Of a DNA stretch of 64,000 bases, positions 18,214 through 26,518 are shown in pieces. The DNA lies in assembly GCF_041679265.1 (NCBI RefSeq), contig NZ_JBGFSM010000014.1, positions 62,001 to 126,000 of the forward strand. Direction: 5' to 3'. A model generated the notes under the pieces. It did not search any database, was not told the DNA's origin, and was given only the letters and a program-made list of their open reading frames with translations. Made by a program: the position numbers and the translations under genes. The DNA is from Autumnicola sp041679265. GTDB lineage: Bacteria > Bacteroidota > Bacteroidia > Flavobacteriales > Flavobacteriaceae. Position 1 is the first letter of the stretch. The number at the start of each line of letters is the position of its first letter.

Positions 18214-18939
18214 ATGAAAAGAGTATTTTACCTTTTACTATCGCTTTTGCTTTTAACAGGATGTAGTGAAGATGAGCAAGCCACGCCTGAAGAAAATCAG
18301 CTTGCCAAAGTTTTTACGGAAACAGAGTCAACTAACGCTGTTATAACCTTAACCAGCATAGAGATTAAAGGCTCCGTAGAAAACAAAGGAGAAGCTCTCC
18401 TTGCCTATGGGGTAGTGTGGAGCAATAATCCACAGCCTACCATAAATGATCACCTGATTGATGAAAGCCGGGCAACGCAGGCAGTATTGCTTAAAGAAAG
18501 TTCAACAGGTACAATGTTGTCCTTTACTACAATTATAGATGGCCTTATCCCGGGCGAAAATTACTATTTCAGGATATTTGCAGAGACTGAAGGAGGAGTG
18601 GCTTATGGCGAGGAAATTAATTTGGTAACAGAAGATCTTGCCGGTACAAAATGGGATTTTTATTTTAATCATTTTCCTGATGAAGAGGCACGTAACTGGC
18701 ATGGAGATGTGGAATTCTACGAGGATGGTACTGCATTCTATGATGAACCTGCAACTCCCGGAGTGTATGCAACAGAAGGTACCTGGACCCTGGATGGCGA
18801 TTCCTTAACTTATTATTTACAAGGAGATCCAGAAGCGACTTCCTATATATTAACGGGTAAAATTGAAGGCAATACCATGAGCGGGACTTATACTTTTGGA
18901 GAAGAAGATTACAAAGAATGGACTGCGGTAAAATATTAG
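18214..18939 (+). CDS. Lipoprotein with fibronectin-like domain, unknown
   Basis: A 241-residue lipoprotein (lipobox LTGC, then SEDEQ). Residues about 40-130 look like the Bacteroidota fibronectin type III-like domain (AYGVVWSNNPQPT, then GENYYFRIFAETEGGVAYG). The C-terminal part (GTWTLDGDSLTYYL) resembles lipocalin-like lipoproteins. The ATG at 18214 is chosen; the open frame starts earlier at 18160 but lacks a proper signal there. It is probably cell-surface or periplasmic. Confidence 0.75.
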   Translation: MKRVFYLLLSLLLLTGCSEDEQATPEENQLAKVFTETESTNAVITLTSIEIKGSVENKGEALLAYGVVWSNNPQPTINDHLIDESRATQAVLLKESSTGTMLSFTTIIDGLIPGENYYFRIFAETEGGVAYGEEINLVTEDLAGTKWDFYFNHFPDEEARNWHGDVEFYEDGTAFYDEPATPGVYATEGTWTLDGDSLTYYLQGDPEATSYILTGKIEGNTMSGTYTFGEEDYKEWTAVKY

Positions 18940-18960
18940 GTTGAGTAGCAATTTTACGAT

Positions 18961-19338
18961 TTACAGGGTGAATTCAGCCAGGAGTTTTTGAACTTCATAA
19001 ATATTTACCTTTTTATTAAATTTTTTAGAGATGGAAGGAGTGGATTCTCCAGAGATCCATATTTTAAGTTCTGCGTCCAGGTCAAAACTACCTGCTGTTT
19101 CCACGCTAAACCTGCTGATGCTTTTGTAAAGCACTGAGAAATATTCGGTTTTCTTTCCGGTAATTCCCTGTACATCAATTATAATAAGCCTTTTATTGGT
19201 AAATATAAAAGTATCCCTAATGAGTTTAAAACCCGCTTCAACGGTTTCAGTAGGGATTAATAGTTTTCCATATTCCTTCTGCAGCTCATTTTTATCTATT
19301 GCTCCGGCATTTCCCATAAGGGAAGAAAGTATGCTCAT
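18961..19338 (-). CDS. PH domain protein (bacterial PH, YvbH type)
   Basis: A 125-residue soluble protein that fits the bacterial PH-domain family PF08000. Conserved strand TFIFTNKRLIIIDVQGITGKK (quoted in part) and the C-terminal helix IYEVQKLLAEF are visible. Function unknown. It ends tail to tail with the upstream plus-strand lipoprotein gene. Confidence 0.8.
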   Translation of the reverse strand: MSILSSLMGNAGAIDKNELQKEYGKLLIPTETVEAGFKLIRDTFIFTNKRLIIIDVQGITGKKTEYFSVLYKSISRFSVETAGSFDLDAELKIWISGESTPSISKKFNKKVNIYEVQKLLAEFTL

Positions 19339-19509
19339 AATTTAAAATTAAATTTGTTTCAGATTAAATGTAAGAAAAAGCACAGGAAACATTTCTAATG
19401 CTTTGGTGTTTTTTAAAACCAGGCTTTTCTACACCTGCAAACCAGGCAGTTTTTAGGATATTCTTTTTACCTTAGAAAAAAATTAGAAATCAAGATTTAA
19501 ATTTATTTA

Positions 19510-20661
19510 ATGGCTGAAAAATATAAAGGTATAAACACCATTTGTACGCATACAGGGGAGCTTGAAGACCAACAGTTTAAAGGAGCGATATCCCCGCTAT
19601 ATATGTCTACCTCCTATGCTTTTGAAGAGGTTGAGGTAAAACGCTACCCTCGTTATTTCAATACCCCAAACCAGGTGGCGCTGGCCCAAAAAATGGCCGC
19701 CCTGGAACATGGAGAAGCCGCGCTTATTTTTGGCAGCGGGATGGCCGCTGTAAGTACGGCACTCCTGGCATTTTTGCATAAAGGTGACCATGTGGTATTT
19801 CAAAATACCTTGTACGGCGGCACCAGCAACCTAGTGGTGGAAGAATTTGATAAATTTGGGATAGAGTACACTTTTACTCAGGATTACGCGCCCGCATCTT
19901 TTGAAAAGGAAGTAAAGGAAAATACGAAGGTGATTTACATTGAGACTCCTTCCAATCCATTGCTCACGGTAACCGATATTAAGGCTGTTGCTGAAATTGC
20001 CAAAAAACACGGACTGGTGAGCATGATAGACAATACCTTTGCCTCGCCCGTGAATCAAAATCCTATTGATTTGGGAATAGATGTGGTCCTGCATTCGGCA
20101 ACCAAATATATGGGCGGGCACAGTGATATTCTTGCCGGTACAGCTATAGCTTCTGAAGCGCATATCGATAAGATCTTTCAGCTTGCCAAAAATTTTGGCG
20201 GGAGTTTGAGTGACTATACTGTATGGCTCTTGGAACGAAGCCTTAAAACTATGGGATTACGGGTAAAAGCGCAAAATGAGAACGCGATGATTTTAGCTGA
20301 ATTTCTGCATCAGCATCAGGATATCGCCAGTGTGTATTATCCTGGCCTGGAATCACATCCAGACCACAAAGTGGCCGCCTCCCAGATGAAAGGCTTTGGC
20401 GGAATGCTTTCTTTTGAATTAAAAGAAGGACTGGATGCCGAGTTATTTCAGAAGAAATTGAAATTAATTAAGTCTTCTATGAGCCTGGCGGGAGTGGAAT
20501 CCACCATTCTGTCCCCCTCAAAAACTTCTCACGGGCTGCTTACTCCTGAAGAAAGGGAAAAACAGGGAATTCGTGACGGCTTGTTGCGTTTTTCAGTAGG
20601 CATAGAAGAAAAGGAAGATCTTATAGATGATATAGAACAGGCACTGGGCCAGATAAAATAA
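19510..20661 (+). CDS. Trans-sulfuration family PLP enzyme (cystathionine gamma-synthase/lyase type)
   Basis: A 383-residue Cys/Met metabolism PLP enzyme. The PLP lysine lies in HSATKYMGGHSD (about 196-207), and YGGTS plus the DNTFASP motif are in place. It could act as cystathionine gamma-synthase, gamma-lyase, or methionine gamma-lyase; sequence alone does not decide. Eleven bases separate it from bshB1, so they form a probable pair tied to cysteine and thiol supply. No SAM riboswitch is visible upstream. Confidence 0.9.
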   Translation: MAEKYKGINTICTHTGELEDQQFKGAISPLYMSTSYAFEEVEVKRYPRYFNTPNQVALAQKMAALEHGEAALIFGSGMAAVSTALLAFLHKGDHVVFQNTLYGGTSNLVVEEFDKFGIEYTFTQDYAPASFEKEVKENTKVIYIETPSNPLLTVTDIKAVAEIAKKHGLVSMIDNTFASPVNQNPIDLGIDVVLHSATKYMGGHSDILAGTAIASEAHIDKIFQLAKNFGGSLSDYTVWLLERSLKTMGLRVKAQNENAMILAEFLHQHQDIASVYYPGLESHPDHKVAASQMKGFGGMLSFELKEGLDAELFQKKLKLIKSSMSLAGVESTILSPSKTSHGLLTPEEREKQGIRDGLLRFSVGIEEKEDLIDDIEQALGQIK

Positions 20662-20671
20662 TTAAAAGAGA

Positions 20672-21388
20672 ATGAAATTAGATATTTTGGCGGTAGGATC
20701 CCATCCGGATGATGTGGAACTAAGTTGCGCAGGAACCATTGCAAAAGAAGTGGACAGGGGAAAAAAAGTGGGGATTCTTGACCTTACCCGAGGAGAACTG
20801 GGTACCCGGGGCACTGCGGAAACCCGTGATGTGGAAGCTGCAGAAGCCGCAAAGATCCTTGGCGTAAAAATGAGGCATAACCTTGAATTTAGCGATGGAT
20901 TTTTTATTAATAATACGTCCCACCAACTTGAGATTATTAAGATCTTAAGAAGGTACAGGCCAGAAATTGTGTTGTGCAATGCAGTTGATGACCGGCATAT
21001 AGATCATGGAAAAGGCGCCAAACTGGTAAGTGATGCCTGTTTTTTAAGCGGATTGCGAAAAATTGAAACCATACATGACCGGAAGAAACAGGAAGCCTGG
21101 AGACCAAAACATGTTTTTCACTATATCCAATGGAAAAACCTGGAACCGGATTTTGTGGTAGATATCAGTGGTTTTATCGATAAGAAAATGGAAGCTGTAA
21201 AAGCTTATAAGACACAGTTTTTTGATGCGGAAAGCAAGGAACCGCAAACTCCTATTTCCAGTAGTAATTTTCTGCAAAGCATTAATTACCGCGCCCGGGA
21301 TTTAGGTAGAATTATTAATACAGATTATGGCGAGGGATTTACTGCAGAGCGGTACGTGGCCGTAGATTCTGTTTTTGACCTTATTTAA
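20672..21388 (+). CDS. bshB1: Bacillithiol biosynthesis deacetylase BshB1
   Basis: A 238-residue LmbE/PIG-L family zinc deacetylase. The metal motif is HPDDVELSCAGT (PHPDD type, 14-25), with the later DRHIDHGKGA. BshB1 removes acetyl from GlcNAc-malate to give GlcN-malate, a step toward bacillithiol, the thiol used by Bacteroidota and Firmicutes. Co-location with a cysteine-pathway enzyme supports this, as cysteine is the last building block. Confidence 0.92.
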   Translation: MKLDILAVGSHPDDVELSCAGTIAKEVDRGKKVGILDLTRGELGTRGTAETRDVEAAEAAKILGVKMRHNLEFSDGFFINNTSHQLEIIKILRRYRPEIVLCNAVDDRHIDHGKGAKLVSDACFLSGLRKIETIHDRKKQEAWRPKHVFHYIQWKNLEPDFVVDISGFIDKKMEAVKAYKTQFFDAESKEPQTPISSSNFLQSINYRARDLGRIINTDYGEGFTAERYVAVDSVFDLI

Positions 21389-21397
21389 ATATTTTTC

Positions 21398-21428
21398 TTT
21401 GCAGAAATGTATAATTAACTTACATTTG
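21398..21428 (+). promoter_or_regulatory. Promoter of tRNA-His
   Basis: TTTG (21398-21401), 19 bases, TACATTTG (21421-21428): a near perfect flavobacterial promoter, with the tRNA 5' end 16 bases further on. Confidence 0.75.
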
Positions 21429-21443
21429 CAACCGCAATAAAAT

Positions 21444-21518
21444 GGTGGTTGTAGCTCAGCTGGTTAGAGCGCCTGATTGTGGTTCAGGAGGTCGCCGGTT
21501 CGAACCCGGTCTTCCACC
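21444..21518 (+). tRNA. tRNA-His (anticodon GTG)
   Basis: A cloverleaf can be drawn: D stem GCTC/GAGC, anticodon stem CCTGA/TCAGG with loop TTGTGGT (anticodon GTG), T stem GCCGG/CCGGT with loop TTCGAAC. The extra G at -1 (21444), paired to C73, is the histidine identity mark. The acceptor stem has two T-T oppositions (5:68 and 6:67), which is unusual. CCA is not encoded in full. Confidence 0.93.
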
Positions 21519-21524
21519 CTTTAT

Positions 21525-21555
21525 AAGCCTTCTGGGAAACCAGAAGGCTTTTTTT
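21525..21555 (+). terminator. Terminator after tRNA-His
   Basis: AAGCCTTCTGG and CCAGAAGGCTT pair around a GAAA tetraloop and lead into seven T residues. Confidence 0.92.
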
Positions 21556-21702
21556 ATACAATATCCCAGGTCCTCTGGTGTATTGTGGAGGCTTTTCTGC
21601 TGATTTTATTTCCTTCTCATGAGAAAATACTGCAAGGGGTATAAGTTTAGAATTGTGGCGCAACCTTTTTAGAGTGGAAGCATCTTATTATAAACAAAAA
21701 AT

Positions 21703-22101
21703 ATGAAAGCATTACTACATATTGCCGGGCTGGCCTTCTTTTTAATGATTTTTGGTTGTAATTCAGAAGATGAGGAAATCATTGTCCTGGATGTAAATGT
21801 TCAGAATATATCCGGAACCTGGAAACTTACCGAAACATATTTAAGCCCCGGGGGAGAAACTGAATGGCAGGCGGCAACCGGTGACCACATGCTTACTTTT
21901 TCAGAAGACGGAACTTTTAATGCTTCCGGATTGCAGAATTGTGGTGAAGGGGAATATTCTTTTGATGATACTTTCTTAATTTTGGATTGTGGTGACCAGC
22001 AATTGCGCTGGAGGATTAATACTTTAGCTTCCAATACTATGATTTTAGGTGGGGTGGGTTGTACAGAAGCCTGCCTTTACAAATATAAAAGGATAGATTA
22101 A
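21703..22101 (+). CDS. Lipocalin-like small lipoprotein
   Basis: A 132-residue lipoprotein (lipobox IFGC, then NSEDEE). The mature part follows the pattern of lipocalin-like Bacteroidota lipoproteins: ISGTWKLTETYLSPGG, LTFSEDGTFNASG, then paired beta strands. The internal cysteines may form disulfides. Ligand unknown. Confidence 0.75.
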   Translation: MKALLHIAGLAFFLMIFGCNSEDEEIIVLDVNVQNISGTWKLTETYLSPGGETEWQAATGDHMLTFSEDGTFNASGLQNCGEGEYSFDDTFLILDCGDQQLRWRINTLASNTMILGGVGCTEACLYKYKRID

Positions 22102-22144
22102 GCATAGATTTTCTTCCTGCTTATTTTCTCTTTCTCTTCTTCAA

Positions 22145-22171
22145 AATCTTATTTTTACGAAAAATAAGATT
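22145..22171 (+). promoter_or_regulatory. Perfect 12-bp inverted repeat before mazG
   Basis: AATCTTATTTTT (22145-22156), spacer ACG, then AAAAATAAGATT (22160-22171). It ends 4 bases before the mazG ATG, so in RNA it would form a hairpin over the ribosome landing site. As DNA it is a candidate operator. Confidence 0.5.
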
Positions 22172-22175
22172 CAGC

Positions 22176-22949
22176 ATGAATTCAAGAGAAGAACAGCTTA
22201 AAGCATTTGACAGGCTTTTAACCATTATGGACGAGCTACGGGAGCAATGCCCCTGGGACCGCAAGCAAACCATGGAATCCCTGCGGCACCTCACCATTGA
22301 GGAAACCTATGAGCTTGGAGATGCGATATTAGATAAGGACATGGAAGAAGTGAAGAAAGAGCTTGGCGATGTTTTGCTTCATCTTGTATTCTATGCCAAA
22401 ATTGGCAGTGAGACCAATCATTTTGATATTGCAGATGTGGCGAATTCCATCTGTGAAAAACTTATTTCCAGGCACCCTCATATTTATGGGGATGTAAAAG
22501 TTTCCAATGAAGAAGAGGTGAAGAAAAACTGGGAAAATCTAAAGTTAAAGGAGGGCAAGAAAAGTGTGCTGGAAGGTGTTCCCCGTTCCCTGCCGGCTTT
22601 GGTAAAAGCCAATCGTATCCAGGATAAAGTTGCCGGGGTGGGTTTTGACTGGGAAGAACCACAGCAGGTTTTTGAAAAACTTCAGGAAGAGCTGGCAGAA
22701 CTGCAGGATGAGGTTAAAGTTGACAATAAAGATGAAATAGAAGCCGAATTTGGGGATGTTCTTTTTTCTATGATCAATTATGCCCGTTTCCTAAAAGTAA
22801 ATCCTGAAAATGCCCTGGAAAGGACAAATAAGAAATTTATCAAGCGCTTCCAGTATCTGGAAGAAAAAGCCAAAGAGCAGCAAAAGGCCCTGAAGGATAT
22901 GACTTTGGCAGAAATGGATGTTTTCTGGAATGAAGCCAAAAAACTGTGA
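22176..22949 (+). CDS. mazG: Nucleoside triphosphate pyrophosphohydrolase MazG
   Basis: A 257-residue protein with two MazG domains, as in E. coli (263 residues). The first has EETYELGDAI and KKELGDVLLHLVFYA (ExxE...ExxD), the second ELAELQDEV and EAEFGDVLFSMINYA. It hydrolyses NTPs and dNTPs to NMP plus pyrophosphate, cleaning the pool, and can lower ppGpp stress in E. coli. No mazEF toxin genes are nearby. Confidence 0.95.
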   Translation: MNSREEQLKAFDRLLTIMDELREQCPWDRKQTMESLRHLTIEETYELGDAILDKDMEEVKKELGDVLLHLVFYAKIGSETNHFDIADVANSICEKLISRHPHIYGDVKVSNEEEVKKNWENLKLKEGKKSVLEGVPRSLPALVKANRIQDKVAGVGFDWEEPQQVFEKLQEELAELQDEVKVDNKDEIEAEFGDVLFSMINYARFLKVNPENALERTNKKFIKRFQYLEEKAKEQQKALKDMTLAEMDVFWNEAKKL

Positions 22950-22994
22950 AAAGTTTGAAGTTAGTGCGGGTTTTTGTTGAGATTTTGAACTTGG

Positions 22995-23015
22995 TTTTCT
23001 GCGTAGGTCTGCGGG
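22995..23015 (+). repeat. CTGCG element, copy 1
   Basis: TTTTCTGCGTAGGTCTGCGGG directly precedes the first heptamer array. It matches copies at 23151 and 29404. Confidence 0.6.
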
Positions 23016-23016
23016 C

Positions 23017-23114
23017 AGTGAAGAGTGGAAAGCGAAAAGCAAAAAGTGAAAAGTGAAAAGTGAAAAGTGAAAGGTGAAAAGTGGAAAGTGGAAAGTGGAA
23101 AGTTTGAAGTTAGA
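23017..23114 (+). repeat. 7-base tandem array, unit AGTGAAA
   Basis: Fourteen consecutive 7-base units in strict phase. The central four are exact AGTGAAA, flanked by variants AGTGAAG, AGTGGAA, AGCGAAA, GGTGAAA and, at the end, AGTTTGA and AGTTAGA. There are no spacers. It starts 67 bases after the mazG stop. Confidence 0.9.
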
Positions 23115-23150
23115 CTTTGGTTCCGGTTTTTAGTTCGGATTTCGGAGTTA

Positions 23151-23172
23151 TTTTTCTGAGGAAATCTGCGGG
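23151..23172 (+). repeat. CTGCG element, copy 2
   Basis: TTTTTCTGAGGAAATCTGCGGG, a diverged copy of the element at 22995, again followed by heptamer repeats. Confidence 0.55.
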
Positions 23173-23186
23173 AGAAGTAGTAAATC

Positions 23187-23221
23187 AGTGGAAAGTGAAA
23201 AGTGGAGAATGAGAAGTTTAA
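23187..23221 (+). repeat. Short 7-base array (AGTGGAA/AGTGAAA)
   Basis: Five units in phase: AGTGGAA, AGTGAAA, AGTGGAG, AATGAGA, AGTTTAA. It looks like a decayed second copy of the array at 23017. Confidence 0.7.
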
Positions 23222-23346
23222 CTTGGTCTTCGGAAGCAGTGGATACTGCGGCGAAAATTTAAATTTATAGTTCATGAATCAGCAAAATTGACCTGGAATA
23301 ACTGCCAATTTGCCCGAAGCTTAAGGCTTAAAGCTAATGATGAAAT

Positions 23347-23973
23347 TTACTTTTTAAAAACAATCAGCCCTTCTGAAATTTCTACGCAATTGAAATCATG
23401 ATTTTCCTGGATCCATTTCAGGCTTTCTTCGGCGTAAAAAATCACGTGGGTATTGTCGTTTTTATAGTACCAGTTTTCAAAATCCACGGCATCAGAATAG
23501 AGGGAAGTTTTACAATACAGTTTTCCGCCGGGATTTAACATCGATGAAAGTTCGCGGAACTCTGCCGCCGGATAATGAAAATGTTCCATCACTTCAGAAC
23601 AAATAATAAAATCATATTTCTTCTTTAGCAGGTCTTTATCATTTTTAAAGAAATAATCATAAAGGGCCACATGATAATTCCTACTTTTCAGTTGGTTTGC
23701 AATTACCGGCCCTGTTCCGCAACCATAATCCAGCCCAACAGCTTCTTTGGGGAAATCCTTGAGAACAGCGTTTGTTAGTGGCGCGGTGAACCTGATGTAA
23801 TTTGGGTCTGAAACATCATTGTGGTGCCGGAGATAGCGGTTTTTTTCGTCTTTGGAAGTAAGGTAGCAGTCGGGCAGGAGTAAAACAGCTTTGCAGTTTT
23901 CACAGCGGGCATAATCCATACCTTTCCATTTATGGAAAGGCCGTGTTCTCCCATTGCATAAACTGCAAAGCAT
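23347..23973 (-). CDS. SAM-dependent methyltransferase with N-terminal zinc knuckle
   Basis: A 208-residue protein. Four cysteines in two C-x-x-C pairs (CSLC near residue 3 and CENC near 24) likely bind zinc. A class I methyltransferase domain follows with GLDYGCGTGPV (motif I) and ICSEVMEHFHYP. The substrate is unknown. It starts 13 bases after the DUF349 gene, so it is in the same operon. Confidence 0.85.
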   Translation of the reverse strand: MLCSLCNGRTRPFHKWKGMDYARCENCKAVLLLPDCYLTSKDEKNRYLRHHNDVSDPNYIRFTAPLTNAVLKDFPKEAVGLDYGCGTGPVIANQLKSRNYHVALYDYFFKNDKDLLKKKYDFIICSEVMEHFHYPAAEFRELSSMLNPGGKLYCKTSLYSDAVDFENWYYKNDNTHVIFYAEESLKWIQENHDFNCVEISEGLIVFKK

Positions 23974-23986
23974 TTAAAGTATATTT

Positions 23987-26422
23987 TTAATAGAGGTTCT
24001 TTACCTTACTCAGCTTCTTTTTCCATACTTCCAGCTGCGCCTTATGGTCATTTATATTTTTGTGGACTTCCTGTACCAGCGGGTTATCATCATCTACATT
24101 GGAAAAGAACTGCAGGTTGTTTTCCAACTGCCTTATTTCTGCTTTAGTTTCTTCAATTTTTTTGCTGAGGAAATAGTGCTCATTCCTGATTTGCTTTTCA
24201 TCATCGGCGTCATTAAGGCTTTGCAGCTTGTTCTCGTATTTCAGCATTTCTGCCCTGGAATGCTTAACATCTAATTTTCCAAATAACTGGTCTAGTGTTT
24301 TATTAAACTTTCCTTCTATAAAACGTTTATTATAAGGGACCTTGCCAATTTTTTTCCATGCCGAGATCTGCGCTTTTATTTTTTCAAGATCTTCTTCTTT
24401 ATTCCCGCTCAAATCCATGGCTTTTAATTTATCCAGGATTTGTTTTTTTTGTTCAAAAGCTTCAGATTCTTCTTTGTTTTCCTCATTCCTGCTGGCGTGA
24501 AGCTTATTAAAATAGTGATTGCAGGCTGCTTTAAATTGTTTCCAAACCTTGTCACTGTCCTTCCTGGGCACATGCCCTATCTTCTTCCAGTCTGCCTGGA
24601 TCTTTTTCATTAGCGGGGTAACGGTCTTGAAATCATCATTGTCTTTATTATCTTCAGCAATTTTAATAAGGTCTTTCTTTTTCTCAAGATTATCGTATTG
24701 TTGCTTTTTAAGTTCTTTATAAAAGGAATTTTTCTTACGATTAAATTTTCTAACCGTCTGCTTAAATTCACTCCAGGTTTCTTCGTTTTTGGAACGGGGA
24801 ACTTTACCAGCTTTAAAAAACTGCTCCCTTAAAGCTTCAATTTCTTTAATTTTTTGCTGCCATTTATTGTGGCTGTTAAAGTCCTGGTTGGCAATCTCTC
24901 TTATCTGAGCAATAATTTCCTGCTTGCTTTCCCAGTTTTTTTCATACTGCTCATCCAGCTGGTTAAAATATTCCTGCCGCTTATCGTGGATATTTTTTGT
25001 GGCCTCGCTAAACCGGGTCCAGATATCTTCACGGTATTCTTTAGCAACCGGTCCCAGCTCTTCTTTCCACATTTTGTGGAGCATTTGTAATTCCCTGAAA
25101 GCACGATTAATATCTTTTTCTTCTGCCAGTTCCTCGGCACGGTCAATTACCTTTAATTTTTGCTCCAGGTTGTGTTTAAAGTCCAGGTCACGAAATTCCC
25201 GGTTTAGGTGCAGGAAATCATAGAAGTTCTCCACATGGTGGTGGTAAGTATTCCATACGGTATTGTATTTGTCCCGCGGAATAGCACCCGCCACTTTCCA
25301 GCGATCCTGCAAATCTTTAAAATGCTTGTAAGTAGTATTGATGTTTTCTTCAACATCTATAAGGCCTTTTAATTCTTCAATAATTTCAAGGCGCTTGTTC
25401 AGGTTCTGGTTAAGGTCCTGTTTGAGTTGCTTATAATAACGGTTTCTTTTTTCTTTATAATCAAAGTACAAATCGTTGAATCGTTTGCTAAGCGGGGTAG
25501 AGTAGTGAAAATCTATAATATTGCCGCCATCGGCCAGAAAATCTTCTTTTTTCTCTTCCAGTTCCTCATCAAACTTTGCATTAAATTCTGTGCGAATTTC
25601 AATAACATGTTCTTTAATGGCCTGTACTTTTTCTTTTTTCAGCAAAGATTCCAGCTCGTTGGCAAGTTGTTCCTTGCTCATGGAATGATAATCTTTCTTT
25701 TCAATATCATGCCGCTCTCCGGCACTTTCATCTTCACTTTCTTCAGCAACCGCCTCGTCTACATCTTCCTGATGAGTTTTAGGAGATTTCCTGTTTTCGT
25801 CCAGAATTGCCCCGCCAACATGATCCACATCATCTTCATCATCATTATCTTCCTGCGCACGGGATTTACTGTTGGCAGAAATTGTTTCCTGCTTCTTATT
25901 TTCCTGTACAAATGCACCGGCGGTATCATTTTCAGGATGTGGAACTTCACTTTCACGGGCATCAGGTTCCTCATATTTAGCTGCCGTGGTAGTTTTTTCT
26001 GCGGAAGCATTTTTAGAAGCTTCCTCATAATGAACACCTTCAGAAAATTTATCTTCATTATTCTCACCGCGGTTTTGCTGTTTTTCATTTTCCCGAATTA
26101 CCGCCGCCGCCGTATCATTTTCCTCTAAATCCTTTTCTTCTGAAGCAGAAATTTTTTCTGCAGCCGCCTCTTTTTCTTCTTCTGAAGCAGGATCTGCCTC
26201 AATGGCATCCGGCTTGGCGGGATTTACTGTGTCTTCAAGGTTTTCAGCCTTTTTCTCTGAAGTTTTAGCAGCCTCAGAAGAGGATTCGCCCACCGGCTTT
26301 GAAGCCTCACCGGCTGCGCCTTCCTTAGTACCTTTTCCCGCGGAATCCAAAGTATTTTCAGGAGCTTTAGGCACATTGCCTGAAACTTCTTTTTTTTCCT
26401 TATCCTTTTCTTCTTGAGACAT
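23987..26422 (-). CDS. DUF349 repeat protein with long acidic N-terminal tail
   Basis: An 811-residue protein. Residues about 1-245 are acidic, low complexity and likely disordered; the rest (about 250-800) holds five DUF349 repeats, each with a W-K-x-x-G-x-V/I-P-R core (for example RWKVAGAIPRD, DWKKIGHVPRK, AWKKIGKVPYN), and a coiled-coil end. DUF349 repeats are helical; the function in Bacteroidota is unknown. The frame opens at a TTG (26431), but the ATG at 26422 (MSQEEKDK) is preferred. The tail holds three copies of a short E-N-x-K motif. Confidence 0.85.
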   Translation of the reverse strand: MSQEEKDKEKKEVSGNVPKAPENTLDSAGKGTKEGAAGEASKPVGESSSEAAKTSEKKAENLEDTVNPAKPDAIEADPASEEEKEAAAEKISASEEKDLEENDTAAAVIRENEKQQNRGENNEDKFSEGVHYEEASKNASAEKTTTAAKYEEPDARESEVPHPENDTAGAFVQENKKQETISANSKSRAQEDNDDEDDVDHVGGAILDENRKSPKTHQEDVDEAVAEESEDESAGERHDIEKKDYHSMSKEQLANELESLLKKEKVQAIKEHVIEIRTEFNAKFDEELEEKKEDFLADGGNIIDFHYSTPLSKRFNDLYFDYKEKRNRYYKQLKQDLNQNLNKRLEIIEELKGLIDVEENINTTYKHFKDLQDRWKVAGAIPRDKYNTVWNTYHHHVENFYDFLHLNREFRDLDFKHNLEQKLKVIDRAEELAEEKDINRAFRELQMLHKMWKEELGPVAKEYREDIWTRFSEATKNIHDKRQEYFNQLDEQYEKNWESKQEIIAQIREIANQDFNSHNKWQQKIKEIEALREQFFKAGKVPRSKNEETWSEFKQTVRKFNRKKNSFYKELKKQQYDNLEKKKDLIKIAEDNKDNDDFKTVTPLMKKIQADWKKIGHVPRKDSDKVWKQFKAACNHYFNKLHASRNEENKEESEAFEQKKQILDKLKAMDLSGNKEEDLEKIKAQISAWKKIGKVPYNKRFIEGKFNKTLDQLFGKLDVKHSRAEMLKYENKLQSLNDADDEKQIRNEHYFLSKKIEETKAEIRQLENNLQFFSNVDDDNPLVQEVHKNINDHKAQLEVWKKKLSKVKNLY

Positions 26423-26518
26423 ATCTTTCAATGTTATCGTTCATCATAATTAATATGCCTGAAAGATAACAACTCCCCAAAAATTGGACAAGAGATTGGG
26501 TTTATTTGTAAGGACAGT

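Larger units (their letters stand above)
22950..23346. other. Repeat-rich intergenic region
   Basis: The 397 bases after mazG hold no gene. They contain two copies of a loose unit: a CTGCG-rich element followed by AGTGAAA-type 7-base repeats (22958-23114 and 23106-23221). They are described as separate features. Confidence 0.7.

Noticed and set aside
19339..19509. SAM or other riboswitch before the trans-sulfuration gene
   Set aside because: The 171 bases show no conserved fold or motif that I recognise, only AT-rich sequence.
22176..22949. mazEF-type toxin system
   Set aside because: mazG is present but no mazE or mazF gene lies in the neighbourhood.
25427..26128. 233-codon open frame antisense to the DUF349 gene
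   Set aside because: Arises from the low-complexity codons of the real gene on the other strand; Phe/Ile-rich with no known domain.
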